A stretch of 34,380 nt of DNA from Parvimonas parva. Lineage in GTDB: Bacteria; Bacillota; Clostridia; Tissierellales; Peptoniphilaceae. Positions 1 through 7,392 of this stretch are shown here, piece after piece. A model generated the notes under the pieces. It did not search any database. It worked only from the letters and a program-made list of their open reading frames with translations, and was not told where the DNA came from. The position numbers were made by a program, and so were the translations under genes. Where the stretch lies: assembly GCF_016552165.1 (NCBI RefSeq), contig NZ_JACVDA010000018.1:1-34380 (forward strand), in the 5' to 3' direction. Position 1 is the stretch's first letter, and every line of letters starts with the position of its first letter.

Positions 1-112
1 ATATTATTCATAAAAGAGAGTTCCTTTCTAGTTATTTTTTTTGTTATTTTAATTATACAGGATATTCTCTTTTTTTTTGTACCCTTGGTCTCACATCAAT
101 TGTATCATAACA
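1..112 (-). mobile_element. edge of an IS-like element (left end of window)
   Basis: Bases 35-112 reappear as the reverse complement of 34304-34380, differing only by one base in a T run. Read on the minus strand, the block runs outward from the window: a conserved edge, a TATAAT-like box, an AAGGA ribosome site and an ATG at 9-11 followed by AAT AAT, cut off by the window edge. This looks like the start of an outward-facing transposase gene. The two copies diverge sharply inside position 112, as expected at an IS end. The IS family cannot be named from this fragment. Confidence 0.55.
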
Positions 113-141
113 CTTAAATTTACCTTAAATAAAAAAAGTTT

Positions 142-170
142 TTGACATAACAAATGTTATATGGTATAAT
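142..170 (+). promoter_or_regulatory. promoter of the peptide/radical SAM operon
   Basis: Perfect -35 TTGACA (142-147), 17-bp spacer and perfect -10 TATAAT (165-170) preceded by TGG (extended -10). Transcription should begin near 177. The short leader holds a 7-bp hairpin (GCTTTAA/TTAAAGC, 187-202) just before the AAAGGAGG ribosome site at 211-218. Confidence 0.85.
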
Positions 171-224
171 GATGCCGAATCAGTTAGCTTTAATTTTAAA
201 GCGAGTTTGTAAAGGAGGTAAATT

Positions 225-332
225 ATGAAAAATGAAATTCTTTTTTATGAAGATGTAGAAAGAAATTACACAGTCTACGCAAATTCACTTTTTAGTTGTT
301 TTGTAAACAACAATTGCAATATAGTTGTATAG
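225..332 (+). CDS. 35-aa RiPP precursor-like peptide
   Basis: A small ORF with a near-perfect ribosome site (AAAGGAGG, 6 nt before ATG), directly downstream of a consensus promoter and 79 nt before a radical SAM/SPASM gene. The peptide is 35 residues. It has a charged N-terminal half (E4, E9, D10, E12, R13), which would act as a leader, and a polar, aromatic C-terminal half with two cysteines (C25 and C31) in an SCFVNNNCNIVV tail that would be the modified core. Precursors of this size, just upstream of their maturase, are typical of ribosomally made, post-translationally modified peptides. The assignment rests on context, since no precursor family is recognised. Cys25 and Cys31 or their neighbours are candidate sites for thioether or C-C crosslinks (inference). 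Confidence 0.75.
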   Translation: MKNEILFYEDVERNYTVYANSLFSCFVNNNCNIVV

Positions 333-347
333 CTATGTTGAAAAAGT

Positions 348-376
348 TTCCAAAGTTGATAACATCAACTTTGGAA
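348..376 (+). terminator. strong hairpin between precursor and maturase genes
   Basis: A 13-bp perfect stem (348-360 with 364-376) closes a 3-nt AAC loop, starting 15 nt after the precursor stop. Only a short pyrimidine-rich stretch follows (CCTTCTT), not a long T run, so it looks like a partial terminator or an mRNA 3'-end stabiliser that would favour precursor over maturase expression. Its core (AAAGTTGA / TCAACTTT) recurs in the operon's final terminator. Confidence 0.7.
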
Positions 377-411
377 CCTTCTTATATCAAAGATTTTTAA
401 GGAGATATATT

Positions 412-1725
412 ATGGGTTTAACAATAAAATGGGATAGTACATATATGTGCAATTTAAACTGCAAACATTGTATTAATGGAGATTATCTTGGTGATATTTC
501 TAATGAGCTCAATTACGAAGAATTTGAAAACATAATCAAAGATATAAAATCTAAATATGAAATTGACTATATACATATGTTAGGGGGAGAACCTACTGTA
601 AAAAAAGATTTTTTAAAGATTTGTAAAATTTTAGATTATAACAATATTGATTTTGGATTCAATACTAATGGAATTTTACTACATGAAAAGCTAATTAAAG
701 AACTATTAAGACTAAAGCATCTAAAATCAATAGTATTTAGTATTGAAGGTCATAATGCAACCATTAATGATGATATAAGAGGGAAAAAAGTATTTAATAG
801 AATAATATCATCTATAAATTCTACAAACAAAAATAAAGATTTATTAAAATCAAATATAAACATAGAAATTAATTTTGTAATTAGCAAAAAGAATTATAAA
901 TATGTTTCCAATATGATTGATTTATGTATTAATTTAAAGGCAACCAAATTAAATATTTTGGCAATGATAGAAGAAGGTAATGCTAAAGGTAGTGGTTATT
1001 CAGTTTCATTTCCTGAACAAGTGTTTGCAATGAAAGAAATATCCAAAAGATACAAGTCTTTAGGTAACAAATTGATTATTGACCCTAAATTTACAAGACC
1101 TATGGCAAAAAATTATATGGAGAGTGTTTTTGGTATGGTATTTCCTCAGTCTGTACATGGCTGTGGAGCGGGGTTGCTTTTTGGATTTATGGATAATAAA
1201 GGAAGAATGTTCCCTTGCAATAGATTTAAAACCAACGACTTAAATCTAGAAAAATATTCTATAAGAGAAAATAAATTTAAAGATGTATGGAGTGATGAGG
1301 ATTTTTCTGTTCCATTTTCAATCATAGAAAGTGAAGAATATAGAAATTTAAAACCATGTAAAAACTGTGAATACTTTTCAAAAACTTGTTTCCCTTGTCC
1401 ATTGGATGTAAACAAAGATACCATAATTACAGAATGTAGCCTATATTTAAATGAAATTAGAAAAAAAAATTATAACAATATAAGACCTATAAATCAAGAC
1501 ATCCGTTTTGTACATAAAATTGATAGTATTTTAGCTATCTCAACAAAAACATTAAATACAATTAAATTAAATAAAAATAGTTATAATATTCTATTAAATA
1601 TAATGAATAGATTTATAAATGATTACCCTTCTTTGAAACAGTATTCAGAAAAAAATAATATAGAAATAAATGATTTACTAAAATTCATAGATTATCTAGA
1701 AACTAAGGGATTTATAGAGATATGA
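412..1725 (+). CDS. radical SAM/SPASM peptide maturase with C-terminal PqqD-like domain
   Basis: Predicted to modify the 35-aa peptide encoded just upstream, using S-adenosylmethionine radical chemistry. The ATG at 412 is chosen because AAGGAGA lies just upstream; the longer frame from TTG at 325 overlaps the precursor and the hairpin. The protein is 437 aa. It has the radical SAM CxxxCxxC at C13/C17/C20, the LGGEP SAM-binding motif near 57-61, and a SPASM-type auxiliary cluster region with C251, C269, C316, C319, C326, C329 and C342. Residues about 362-437 look like a PqqD-type peptide-recognition (RRE) domain: basic and helical, ending in LETKGFIEI. Its TGA stop overlaps the start of the ABC gene (ATATGAAA). 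The family is clear. The exact crosslink type and peptide class are unknown. Confidence 0.85.
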   Translation: MGLTIKWDSTYMCNLNCKHCINGDYLGDISNELNYEEFENIIKDIKSKYEIDYIHMLGGEPTVKKDFLKICKILDYNNIDFGFNTNGILLHEKLIKELLRLKHLKSIVFSIEGHNATINDDIRGKKVFNRIISSINSTNKNKDLLKSNINIEINFVISKKNYKYVSNMIDLCINLKATKLNILAMIEEGNAKGSGYSVSFPEQVFAMKEISKRYKSLGNKLIIDPKFTRPMAKNYMESVFGMVFPQSVHGCGAGLLFGFMDNKGRMFPCNRFKTNDLNLEKYSIRENKFKDVWSDEDFSVPFSIIESEEYRNLKPCKNCEYFSKTCFPCPLDVNKDTIITECSLYLNEIRKKNYNNIRPINQDIRFVHKIDSILAISTKTLNTIKLNKNSYNILLNIMNRFINDYPSLKQYSEKNNIEINDLLKFIDYLETKGFIEI

Positions 1726-3371
1726 AAAAAAGTAGTAATTTTAAAAAATATAAAAAATTAATATCATATATAGGCGATTATAAATATCGTAGAATATTTG
1801 TAACGGTTTTAAGCGCAACAGCAACCATTATTGGTATAATAATTCCGTTTTTATTAGGTAACTTGGTTAATAAAGTTCAAAGTGGTCAATCTTTAGAAAA
1901 TATTATAAAATTTTCTTTAATCGTAGCATCTGTAGGCTTATTAAATGTATTTTTAAATTCTTTACAAAATTATAAATGGCATGTTTTTAAAGTTGAATTT
2001 ACAGATTATTTTAGAAGTCTGATGCTTGAAAAATTTTTTACAAAAAAAACTGAATATTGTAAAACAAATTTTAAAAATCTTAGTTCACTAATTTTACAAG
2101 ATACTGAAAACATTTCAAAAGACATCTCCGTCGGTTTGCCAATGTTATTCTTAAATACTTTGAATATTTCGATGGTTTTGTTTTTTATGTTTAGAATGTC
2201 TTGGAAATTGACTTTGGTTGTGCTTTTTGTAATTCCAACATTTACAATTTTCTTTGGTCTTATTCAAAATTCAATTCAAAATAGCAGTATAAAAGAAAGA
2301 GAAGAGTTTGCTAATTTAACTGATAATATCAAAGAATATACCGAAGGAATTTTCCAGATAAAAGTTTTTAAAAAAGAAAATTTCTTCTTAAATAAATTTA
2401 AAGAAAATATCAAGATTTATGAAAAATATCTAAAAAAAATGAAATGGTATACAGCTGTTGGATATGGTATAATGAATTTTACAATAATTATGTTGCCTAT
2501 TATTATCTTGATATTAGGTGCTATCGAAGTTAATAACGGAAATTTAACTTTGGGATATTTATTTTCTTTCTATTTTTATTTAAATTTTATTTATGAACCT
2601 ATGCAAAATTTGATAAATTGGTTTAGTAATATTCAAATTTCTTTAGGAATGTCTGATAGAATTATAAGTTTTTTAGAAGAAGATATTGAGGATTTTTCAA
2701 AAGGGGAAAAAATTTCAGGTATAAATGAAATAGAAATGAAAAACCTAGCTTTTTCTTATGGAGAAAAAGAGGTTTTAAAAAATGTAAATTGTTATTTTAA
2801 AAAAGGAGATATTGTCGGAATTATCGGTTCTTCCGGAACCGGAAAAAGCACAATGATAGATGTAATTCTTAAATTTTGGAGTAATTATTCTGGAAATTTA
2901 TTAATAAATGGGAAAGAAATCAGAGATATTTCAAGAGATAGTTATTATGACTATGTTTCTTATTTAGAACAAAGTATGTTTCTGTTTAAAGGAAATTTAG
3001 AGGAAAATATCACTTTTAACAATATTAACAATAAAAATCTAGAGAATTCAATAAATTTAGCTAGAGTAGACAAAATAATGACCAACAAAAATACAAAAGG
3101 TTTATCTATCGAAAGTAATGGTAAAAATATCTCCGGTGGCGAAAAGCAAAGAATTGCACTTGCAAGATCACTATATAAGAAATCTGACTTATTGATTCTT
3201 GATGAATTTACTTCAGCTTTAGATAACGAAACAGAAAATGAAGTAGTAAAAAATATAAAAATGATTAGTAAAGAGAAAATTATTTTGATTATTACTCACA
3301 AAAAAACGCCATTATCAATATGTAATAAAATAATGGATTTAAATAAAAATGAGTTTAAAACAATTGATTAA
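1722..3371 (+). CDS. ABC exporter (permease-ATPase fusion), likely peptide export
   Basis: A 549-aa half-transporter: an N-terminal transmembrane domain of about six helices (residues about 20-310), then a nucleotide-binding domain with Walker A GSSGTGKST (about 369-377), signature NISGGEKQR (about 467), Walker B LLILDEF (about 490) and a switch histidine in ITHKK (about 526). It would work as a homodimer in the cytoplasmic membrane. No N-terminal C39 cysteine-protease domain is present, so leader removal, if any, needs another protease. The start codon overlaps the stop of the radical SAM gene by 4 bp, which implies translational coupling. Context points to export of the modified peptide or self-protection. 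The ABC family is certain; the substrate is inferred. Confidence 0.9.
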   Translation: MKKSSNFKKYKKLISYIGDYKYRRIFVTVLSATATIIGIIIPFLLGNLVNKVQSGQSLENIIKFSLIVASVGLLNVFLNSLQNYKWHVFKVEFTDYFRSLMLEKFFTKKTEYCKTNFKNLSSLILQDTENISKDISVGLPMLFLNTLNISMVLFFMFRMSWKLTLVVLFVIPTFTIFFGLIQNSIQNSSIKEREEFANLTDNIKEYTEGIFQIKVFKKENFFLNKFKENIKIYEKYLKKMKWYTAVGYGIMNFTIIMLPIIILILGAIEVNNGNLTLGYLFSFYFYLNFIYEPMQNLINWFSNIQISLGMSDRIISFLEEDIEDFSKGEKISGINEIEMKNLAFSYGEKEVLKNVNCYFKKGDIVGIIGSSGTGKSTMIDVILKFWSNYSGNLLINGKEIRDISRDSYYDYVSYLEQSMFLFKGNLEENITFNNINNKNLENSINLARVDKIMTNKNTKGLSIESNGKNISGGEKQRIALARSLYKKSDLLILDEFTSALDNETENEVVKNIKMISKEKIILIITHKKTPLSICNKIMDLNKNEFKTID

Positions 3372-3382
3372 ATTTTATATAT

Positions 3383-3413
3383 AAAGTTGAGTATGAAATG
3401 CTCAACTTTTTTA
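3383..3413 (+). terminator. rho-independent terminator of the peptide operon
   Basis: Nine-bp stem AAAGTTGAG (3383-3391) / CTCAACTTT (3401-3409) followed by T residues, 11 bp after the ABC stop. It closes the operon. Confidence 0.9.
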
Positions 3414-3491
3414 TGTCAACAACATTTTTCTTGGTTTTTCAAAAATTAATAAAATATATTTAAAAAATTTTTACAAACACCACTTTTAGTA

Positions 3492-3520
3492 TTGAGTTTT
3501 TTTCAAATATCTTGTAAAAT
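3492..3520 (+). promoter_or_regulatory. probable brnQ promoter
   Basis: TTGAGT (3492-3497), 17-bp spacer, TAAAAT (3515-3520). The approximately 65-nt leader shows no recognisable riboswitch or T-box. Confidence 0.65.
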
Positions 3521-3590
3521 ATGTTTAGACAAAATACAATTTTTCTTAGTTTTGATATTTTAATTTTTTTATTTTTAAGGAGAGAATGTA

Positions 3591-4871
3591 ATGAACAAAA
3601 AAAATAGCATAGTTGATATGTTAACGTTTGGATTTGCTCTTTTTTCAATGTTTTTTGGGGCAGGGAACTTAATTTTCCCTCCATATTTGGGAGTTATTTC
3701 AGGTAGTTCTTGGTTCATAACATTTTTAGGATTTACAGTTACAGCCGTTGGTCTTGCTCTTGTAGCATTGATGGCAGTTACTTACTACGAATGTGATATA
3801 ATGAATTTTTTTAGACCTATCGGAGAAAAACCGGCACTATTTTTAAGTTTTATGGTTATAATGTGCGTAGGTCCATTACTTGTAATTCCAAGAACTGGAG
3901 CAACAGCTTATGAAATGGGAATTAAGCCAATTTTAGGTTTCCATAATATTTATTCAATCACAACAGTTTCATTTATTTTTTATGCTTTAACTTATTTTTT
4001 AACTGTTAGACCTTTAAAGGTTGTAGATATTATCGGAAAATTTTTAACCCCTTTTCTAATACTTTCATTGGTTATAATCATTGTTAAAGGAACAATTACT
4101 CCAATTGGAGCTCCAGCTGAAACGGCTAAAATAAATAATGTTTTAGGAAAAGGACTAATCGACGGTTATCAAACAATGGACTGTTTCGTATCTCTTGCAG
4201 TTGGTTCAGTTTTAATGTTGACATTAAAAAACAAAGGATACAACGAACCGAAACAACAAGTGAAAATGTTGTTCAAGTCAGGACTTATAGCTTGTACTAC
4301 TTTAGGACTAATCTATTGTGGACTTACATATCTTGGATCAACAGTTTCTACACAATATGGAATAGATGCCGAACAATCACAAATAATTGTAAATGTAACA
4401 CAAAACCTTTTGGGAAATGCAGGAAAAATTACTTTAGGCTTAGCATCATTCCTTGCTTGTTTAACAACATCAATAGGACTTACATCAGCGTCTGGAGAAT
4501 ATTTAGTAAATATTACAAAGGGAAAATTTAAATATTCAACATTCATACTTGGAATTTGTTTATTCGGAACAGTTACAGCAATAATCGGAGTTAGTGGAAT
4601 AGTAAAAATAGGTGCTCCAATACTTGCTGTTGTTTATCCACCGACAATTGTTTTAATTATACTTACATTTTTCAAAGAAAAAATCAAAAATGATTTAATA
4701 TTCAAACTACCGACTTTCACAGCAGTTATAATAAGTTTTATACATGTACTTTATGAACAATTAGGAATTTTTAAATTTATAACTATTTTACCATTAAGTG
4801 ATATAGGTTTTAACTGGATAATTCCAAGTTTTATAGCATTTGTAATAGCATTATTTATTAAAAAGAAATAA
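3591..4871 (+). CDS. brnQ: branched-chain amino acid transporter (LIVCS family)
   Basis: A 426-aa polytopic membrane protein of the BrnQ/LIVCS family, which imports leucine, isoleucine and valine with Na+ or H+. The N-terminus carries the family pattern FGFALFSMFFGAGNLIFPP, and about twelve hydrophobic helices follow to a short basic end (IKKK). The length is normal for the family. An AAGGAGAG ribosome site precedes the ATG. The gene is monocistronic, with its own promoter and a strong terminator. It fits an amino-acid-fermenting anaerobe, as does the alanine-type symporter further on. Confidence 0.93.
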   Translation: MNKKNSIVDMLTFGFALFSMFFGAGNLIFPPYLGVISGSSWFITFLGFTVTAVGLALVALMAVTYYECDIMNFFRPIGEKPALFLSFMVIMCVGPLLVIPRTGATAYEMGIKPILGFHNIYSITTVSFIFYALTYFLTVRPLKVVDIIGKFLTPFLILSLVIIIVKGTITPIGAPAETAKINNVLGKGLIDGYQTMDCFVSLAVGSVLMLTLKNKGYNEPKQQVKMLFKSGLIACTTLGLIYCGLTYLGSTVSTQYGIDAEQSQIIVNVTQNLLGNAGKITLGLASFLACLTTSIGLTSASGEYLVNITKGKFKYSTFILGICLFGTVTAIIGVSGIVKIGAPILAVVYPPTIVLIILTFFKEKIKNDLIFKLPTFTAVIISFIHVLYEQLGIFKFITILPLSDIGFNWIIPSFIAFVIALFIKKK

Positions 4872-4882
4872 AATCAAAAGAA

Positions 4883-4917
4883 AAAGTGATGTATTAGCGT
4901 TTACATCACTTTTTTTG
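4883..4917 (+). terminator. brnQ terminator
   Basis: Eleven-bp stem AAAGTGATGTA (4883-4893) / TACATCACTTT (4902-4912) with a T run, 11 bp after the brnQ stop. Confidence 0.92.
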
Positions 4918-4935
4918 TAAATCAACAAGGTTATC

Positions 4936-4973
4936 AGGAACCCACCATCGTGTAAAGGTGAGGTTCTTTTTTT
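4936..4973 (+). terminator. second hairpin with T tail between brnQ and rpsD
   Basis: AGGAACC (936-942) pairs with GGTTCTT (962-968). An inner CACC/GGTG pairing, a one-base bulge and a T7 tract follow. It is a GC-rich intrinsic terminator on the + strand, only about 20 nt after the brnQ terminator. It is either a back-up terminator or the 3' end of a very short RNA. No promoter for such an RNA is obvious. Confidence 0.6.
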
Positions 4974-4981
4974 ACAAACAA

Positions 4982-5005
4982 AAAAGCACGATGATTCGTG
5001 CTTTT
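4982..5005 (-). terminator. rpsD terminator (bidirectional)
   Basis: Perfect 10-bp stem AAAAGCACGA / TCGTGCTTTT around a 4-nt loop, just beyond the rpsD stop. T residues flank it on both strands. Confidence 0.9.
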
Positions 5006-5012
5006 CTTTGTG

Positions 5013-5612
5013 TTAAATTAATCTTGAGTAGAATTCTACTACTAATGAGTCTTGAATTTCAATAGGAACTTCATTTCTTTCAGGCATTCTAGTTAAAGTT
5101 GCTTTCAATCCTTCTTTCTTTTCGATATAAGGAACAACTCCTAAGAATGTAGATTCAAAGTTTTCTTTGAACATTTCTACTTTTTGTGATTTTTCTCTTA
5201 AAGTGATTTCATCTCCAACTTTTACTGCGTATGAAGGTATATCAACTTTTTTACCATTAACAAGCATATGTCCATGAACTACCATTTGTCTTGCTTGTCT
5301 AATTGAAGACGCAAAACCCATTCTGTAAACAAGGTTATCTAATCTTGTTTCTAACATCATAACAAGAGCGTCCCCTGTTATATGTTCTTTTTGTCTAAGC
5401 GCTTTTTCTACATAAGTTCTGAATTGTTTTTCCATAACTCCATAGTAAGCTCTTAGTCTTTGTTTTTCTAGTAATTGTAAACCGTATTCTGTTAATTTTT
5501 TGTCGTTTCTTGCAAGACCTTTACCCATTCTCTTATTAGCTTTTGGGTGTCCGCATACATTTAAGCCTAGTCTTCTTGATTGTTTAAATCTAGGTCCCAT
5601 CATTTTTGCCAT
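5013..5612 (-). CDS. rpsD: 30S ribosomal protein S4
   Basis: Primary 16S rRNA-binding and assembly protein of the 30S subunit. The 199-aa product starts [16 protein letters not shown]. That ATG at 5612 is preceded by GGGGAG at 9 nt and gives the usual S4 length, so the longer upstream extension is not used. The N-terminus lacks the CxxC zinc motif, so this is the zinc-independent form. The S4 RNA-binding domain ([20 protein letters not shown], about 92-111) and a conserved C-terminus are present. The gene stands alone rather than in the alpha operon, as in Bacillus, with its own promoter and leader hairpin. Confidence 0.97.
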   Translation of the reverse strand: MAKMMGPRFKQSRRLGLNVCGHPKANKRMGKGLARNDKKLTEYGLQLLEKQRLRAYYGVMEKQFRTYVEKALRQKEHITGDALVMMLETRLDNLVYRMGFASSIRQARQMVVHGHMLVNGKKVDIPSYAVKVGDEITLREKSQKVEMFKENFESTFLGVVPYIEKKEGLKATLTRMPERNEVPIEIQDSLVVEFYSRLI

Positions 5613-5627
5613 ATTTTCATACTCCCC

Positions 5628-5694
5628 ATAAATTATTTGCCGCGATAATTTATAGCCACGCATAAATTATACAACTTTTTTTATATTTTGTAAA
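5628..5694 (-). promoter_or_regulatory. rpsD promoter and leader hairpin
   Basis: On the minus strand: TTTACA (5689-5694), 17-bp spacer, TATAAT (5666-5671). The approximately 47-nt leader holds a perfect 9-bp hairpin, ATAAATTAT / ATAATTTAT (5645-5653 with 5628-5636), with the G/C-rich loop CGCGGCAA. The GGGGAG ribosome site abuts its 3' side. S4 autoregulates through its own leader in Bacillus, so this hairpin is a candidate S4-binding site (inference). Confidence 0.65.
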
Positions 5695-5723
5695 TAGCTT
5701 TTTTATGTTTTTTTCAATAATTT

Positions 5724-6461
5724 TTAAATAAAAGCTCCTCCGTTAACATTTATAACTTGTCCTGTTATATAAGAAGAATCTTTTGAAACCAAAAACTTTA
5801 CAACACTTGCAATTTCTTCTGGCTTTCCAAGTCTTTGAAGTGGAAATTCCGAGCAATACTCTTCAAGATTTTCCTTTGAAATATTTTTTAACATATCTGT
5901 ATCAATTCCACCCGGTGCAACAGTGTTTACGGTTATTCCTGAATAACCAAGTTCCTTTGCCAAAGCTTTATTCATAGAAATAATTGCTCCTTTAGTTGCA
6001 GAGTAATGCGCCTCAAGTGAGCCACCGGTAACTCCCCATATTGAGCTAATCCCAATAATTTTTCCGTATCTATTACTTATCATTGAAGGAATAGCTCTCT
6101 TTATGCAACGATAAGCTCCATGAACATTTACATTAAACATATCTTCCCATTCTTCTTCTGTGATATCTTGAAAAAATTTCACACTTGAAATTCCTGCATT
6201 ATTTATTAAAATATCTACATTTCCAAAAATTTTTTCTATTTCTAAAAACATATTTTCAACGTCTTCTGTTTTTCTTATATCTGCCTTTATCATCAAAACA
6301 TTTGAATTATATTCTTTTATTTCGTCAAAAACTCTTTTAGCCTCTATTTCATTTTCTCTAAAATTTATAACTATATTATAATTTTCCTTTGCCAAGCTCT
6401 TTGCAATCGCCGAACCAATGCCCCTTGATGCACCTGTTATAAGTACAGTATCTCTTTTCAT
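5724..6461 (-). CDS. SDR-family NAD(P)-dependent oxidoreductase (FabG/YmfI-like)
   Basis: A 245-aa classical short-chain dehydrogenase. It has the dinucleotide-binding motif TGASRGIGSAIA (residues 9-20), NNAG near 88, catalytic Ser in GISSIWG, the YxxxK pair in HYSATKGAI, and the C-terminal GQVINVNGG typical of FabG-like enzymes. It would reduce a ketone with NADPH. It stands alone, not in a fatty-acid synthesis cluster, so it may be a second FabG or a YmfI-type EF-P 5-aminopentanone reductase rather than the main 3-oxoacyl-ACP reductase. A GGAG site precedes the ATG. The family is certain, the substrate is not. Confidence 0.88.
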   Translation of the reverse strand: MKRDTVLITGASRGIGSAIAKSLAKENYNIVINFRENEIEAKRVFDEIKEYNSNVLMIKADIRKTEDVENMFLEIEKIFGNVDILINNAGISSVKFFQDITEEEWEDMFNVNVHGAYRCIKRAIPSMISNRYGKIIGISSIWGVTGGSLEAHYSATKGAIISMNKALAKELGYSGITVNTVAPGGIDTDMLKNISKENLEEYCSEFPLQRLGKPEEIASVVKFLVSKDSSYITGQVINVNGGAFI

Positions 6462-6545
6462 ACTAACTCCTTTAAAATAAATTATATCAACAAGATTAAT
6501 TTTAATTATACCACAAACAAACGCAAAATAAAAAATTATTTTACT

Positions 6546-6780
6546 TTAGTTTGGTATTTTATCGAAAAATATGGTATAATAAAATTAACATTAATAAACT
6601 TTTCTATGTTGAGAATTTTATTTCACCATATTTATCCTTAGTTTAATTATTTTATCGAAAAATATGGTATAATAAAATTAACATTAATAAACTTTTCTAT
6701 TACGAGAATTTTATTTCACCATATTTATCCTTAGTTTAGTTATTTTACAGAAAAATATGGTATAATATAATTAACATAAC
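6546..6780 (+). repeat. tandem 93-bp promoter-hairpin repeats upstream of hpf
   Basis: Three units with an exact 93-bp period: the extended -10 block ATGGTATAAT occurs at 6571, 6664 and 6757. Each full unit has an A-rich -35 region, TATGGTATAAT, then a hairpin with arms AATAAAATT and AATTTTATT, flanked by outer arms ATATGGT and ACCATAT. The copy nearest hpf is truncated and changed to TATAATATAATTAAC. All -10 boxes point toward hpf. Homologous arrays lie upstream of the DUF6873-like gene and the RluA gene. Confidence 0.85.
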
Positions 6781-6804
6781 AATTATATTTTTTCGATATA
6801 ATTG
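6780..6804 (+). promoter_or_regulatory. hpf 5'-UTR hairpin
   Basis: Perfect 9-bp stem CAATTATAT / ATATAATTG with a 7-nt loop, ending about a dozen nt before the AGGAGG site of hpf. It probably affects mRNA stability or translation. It does not resemble a known riboswitch. Confidence 0.6.
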
Positions 6805-6828
6805 TAAAAAATGTTAGGAGGTATTTGT

Positions 6829-7356
6829 ATGAAGTTAAAATTTATAGGTAAAAACATTGAAATCACTGATGCTTTAAGAGATATTACTGCTAAGAAATTT
6901 GAAAAGCTAGATAAATTCTTTTCTAAAGACATTGAAGGTAAAGTTACTTACAGTTCTGTTAAAAATAACAAAATTTTTGAAGCAACAATTTATTTACCAA
7001 ATAGTACAATACTTAGAGCCGAAGAAAGTACAACTGATATGTACACTTCAATAGATATTGTTTTAGACAATCTTGAAAGACAAATCAGAAAAAACAAAAC
7101 AAAGTTACAAAAGAAATATCAAGCATTAGAAACTATCAGATTTGAAAAAATTTCTGAACCGGTTGAAGATGAAGAAGAATCAAAAATTGTTAGAATTAAA
7201 AACTTTGACGTTGCTACAATGTCTGAAGAAGAGGCTATTTTACAAATAGAACTTTTAAACCATGACTTCTTTATTTTCAAAAATGCAAAAGATTCAAAAA
7301 CAAATGTTTTATATAAAAGAAAAGATGGACACTATGGTTTAATAATAGTTGAATAG
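6829..7356 (+). CDS. hpf: ribosome hibernation promoting factor, long form
   Basis: Pairs 70S ribosomes into inactive 100S dimers in stationary phase. The 175-aa product has an N-terminal HPF/YfiA domain (MKLKFIGKNIEITDALRDI; about 1-95), which binds the 30S decoding region. A charged linker follows, then a C-terminal dimerisation domain (about 115-175) with the conserved AILQIELLNHDFFIF segment. The length matches the long form of Gram-positive bacteria. The start at 6829 is preceded by TTAGGAGG, which makes the shorter start preferable to the in-frame ATG at 6811. The tandem promoter repeats upstream suggest graded or phase-dependent expression. Confidence 0.95.
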   Translation: MKLKFIGKNIEITDALRDITAKKFEKLDKFFSKDIEGKVTYSSVKNNKIFEATIYLPNSTILRAEESTTDMYTSIDIVLDNLERQIRKNKTKLQKKYQALETIRFEKISEPVEDEEESKIVRIKNFDVATMSEEEAILQIELLNHDFFIFKNAKDSKTNVLYKRKDGHYGLIIVE

Positions 7357-7358
7357 AC

Positions 7359-7391
7359 AAAAAGAGGATTTTTTAAAAATCCTCTTTTTTC
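7359..7391. terminator. bidirectional terminator between hpf and yjjW
   Basis: A long A/T-flanked stem, AAAAAGAGGATTTTT / AAAAATCCTCTTTTT, with almost no loop, placed between two convergent genes and working for both strands. Confidence 0.9.
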
Positions 7392-7392
7392 T

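Noticed and set aside
325-411. N-terminal extension of the radical SAM frame from TTG at 325
   Set aside because: It overlaps the precursor gene and reads through the hairpin. The ATG at 412 has a good ribosome site and puts CxxxCxxC at the normal place.
1146-1424. Short antisense frames inside the radical SAM, yjjI, yjjW, glmS and ABC genes
   Set aside because: None has a ribosome site or recognisable protein. All lie wholly inside well-supported genes on the other strand.
4921-4980. A small regulatory RNA gene between brnQ and rpsD
   Set aside because: There is a hairpin with a T tail, but only about 20 nt of room after the previous terminator and no promoter. A second terminator is simpler.
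6546-6780. The hpf repeats as a CRISPR array or iteron origin
   Set aside because: The unit has internal symmetry and a -10 box, the whole 93 bp repeats rather than a repeat plus a unique spacer, and no rep or cas gene is near.
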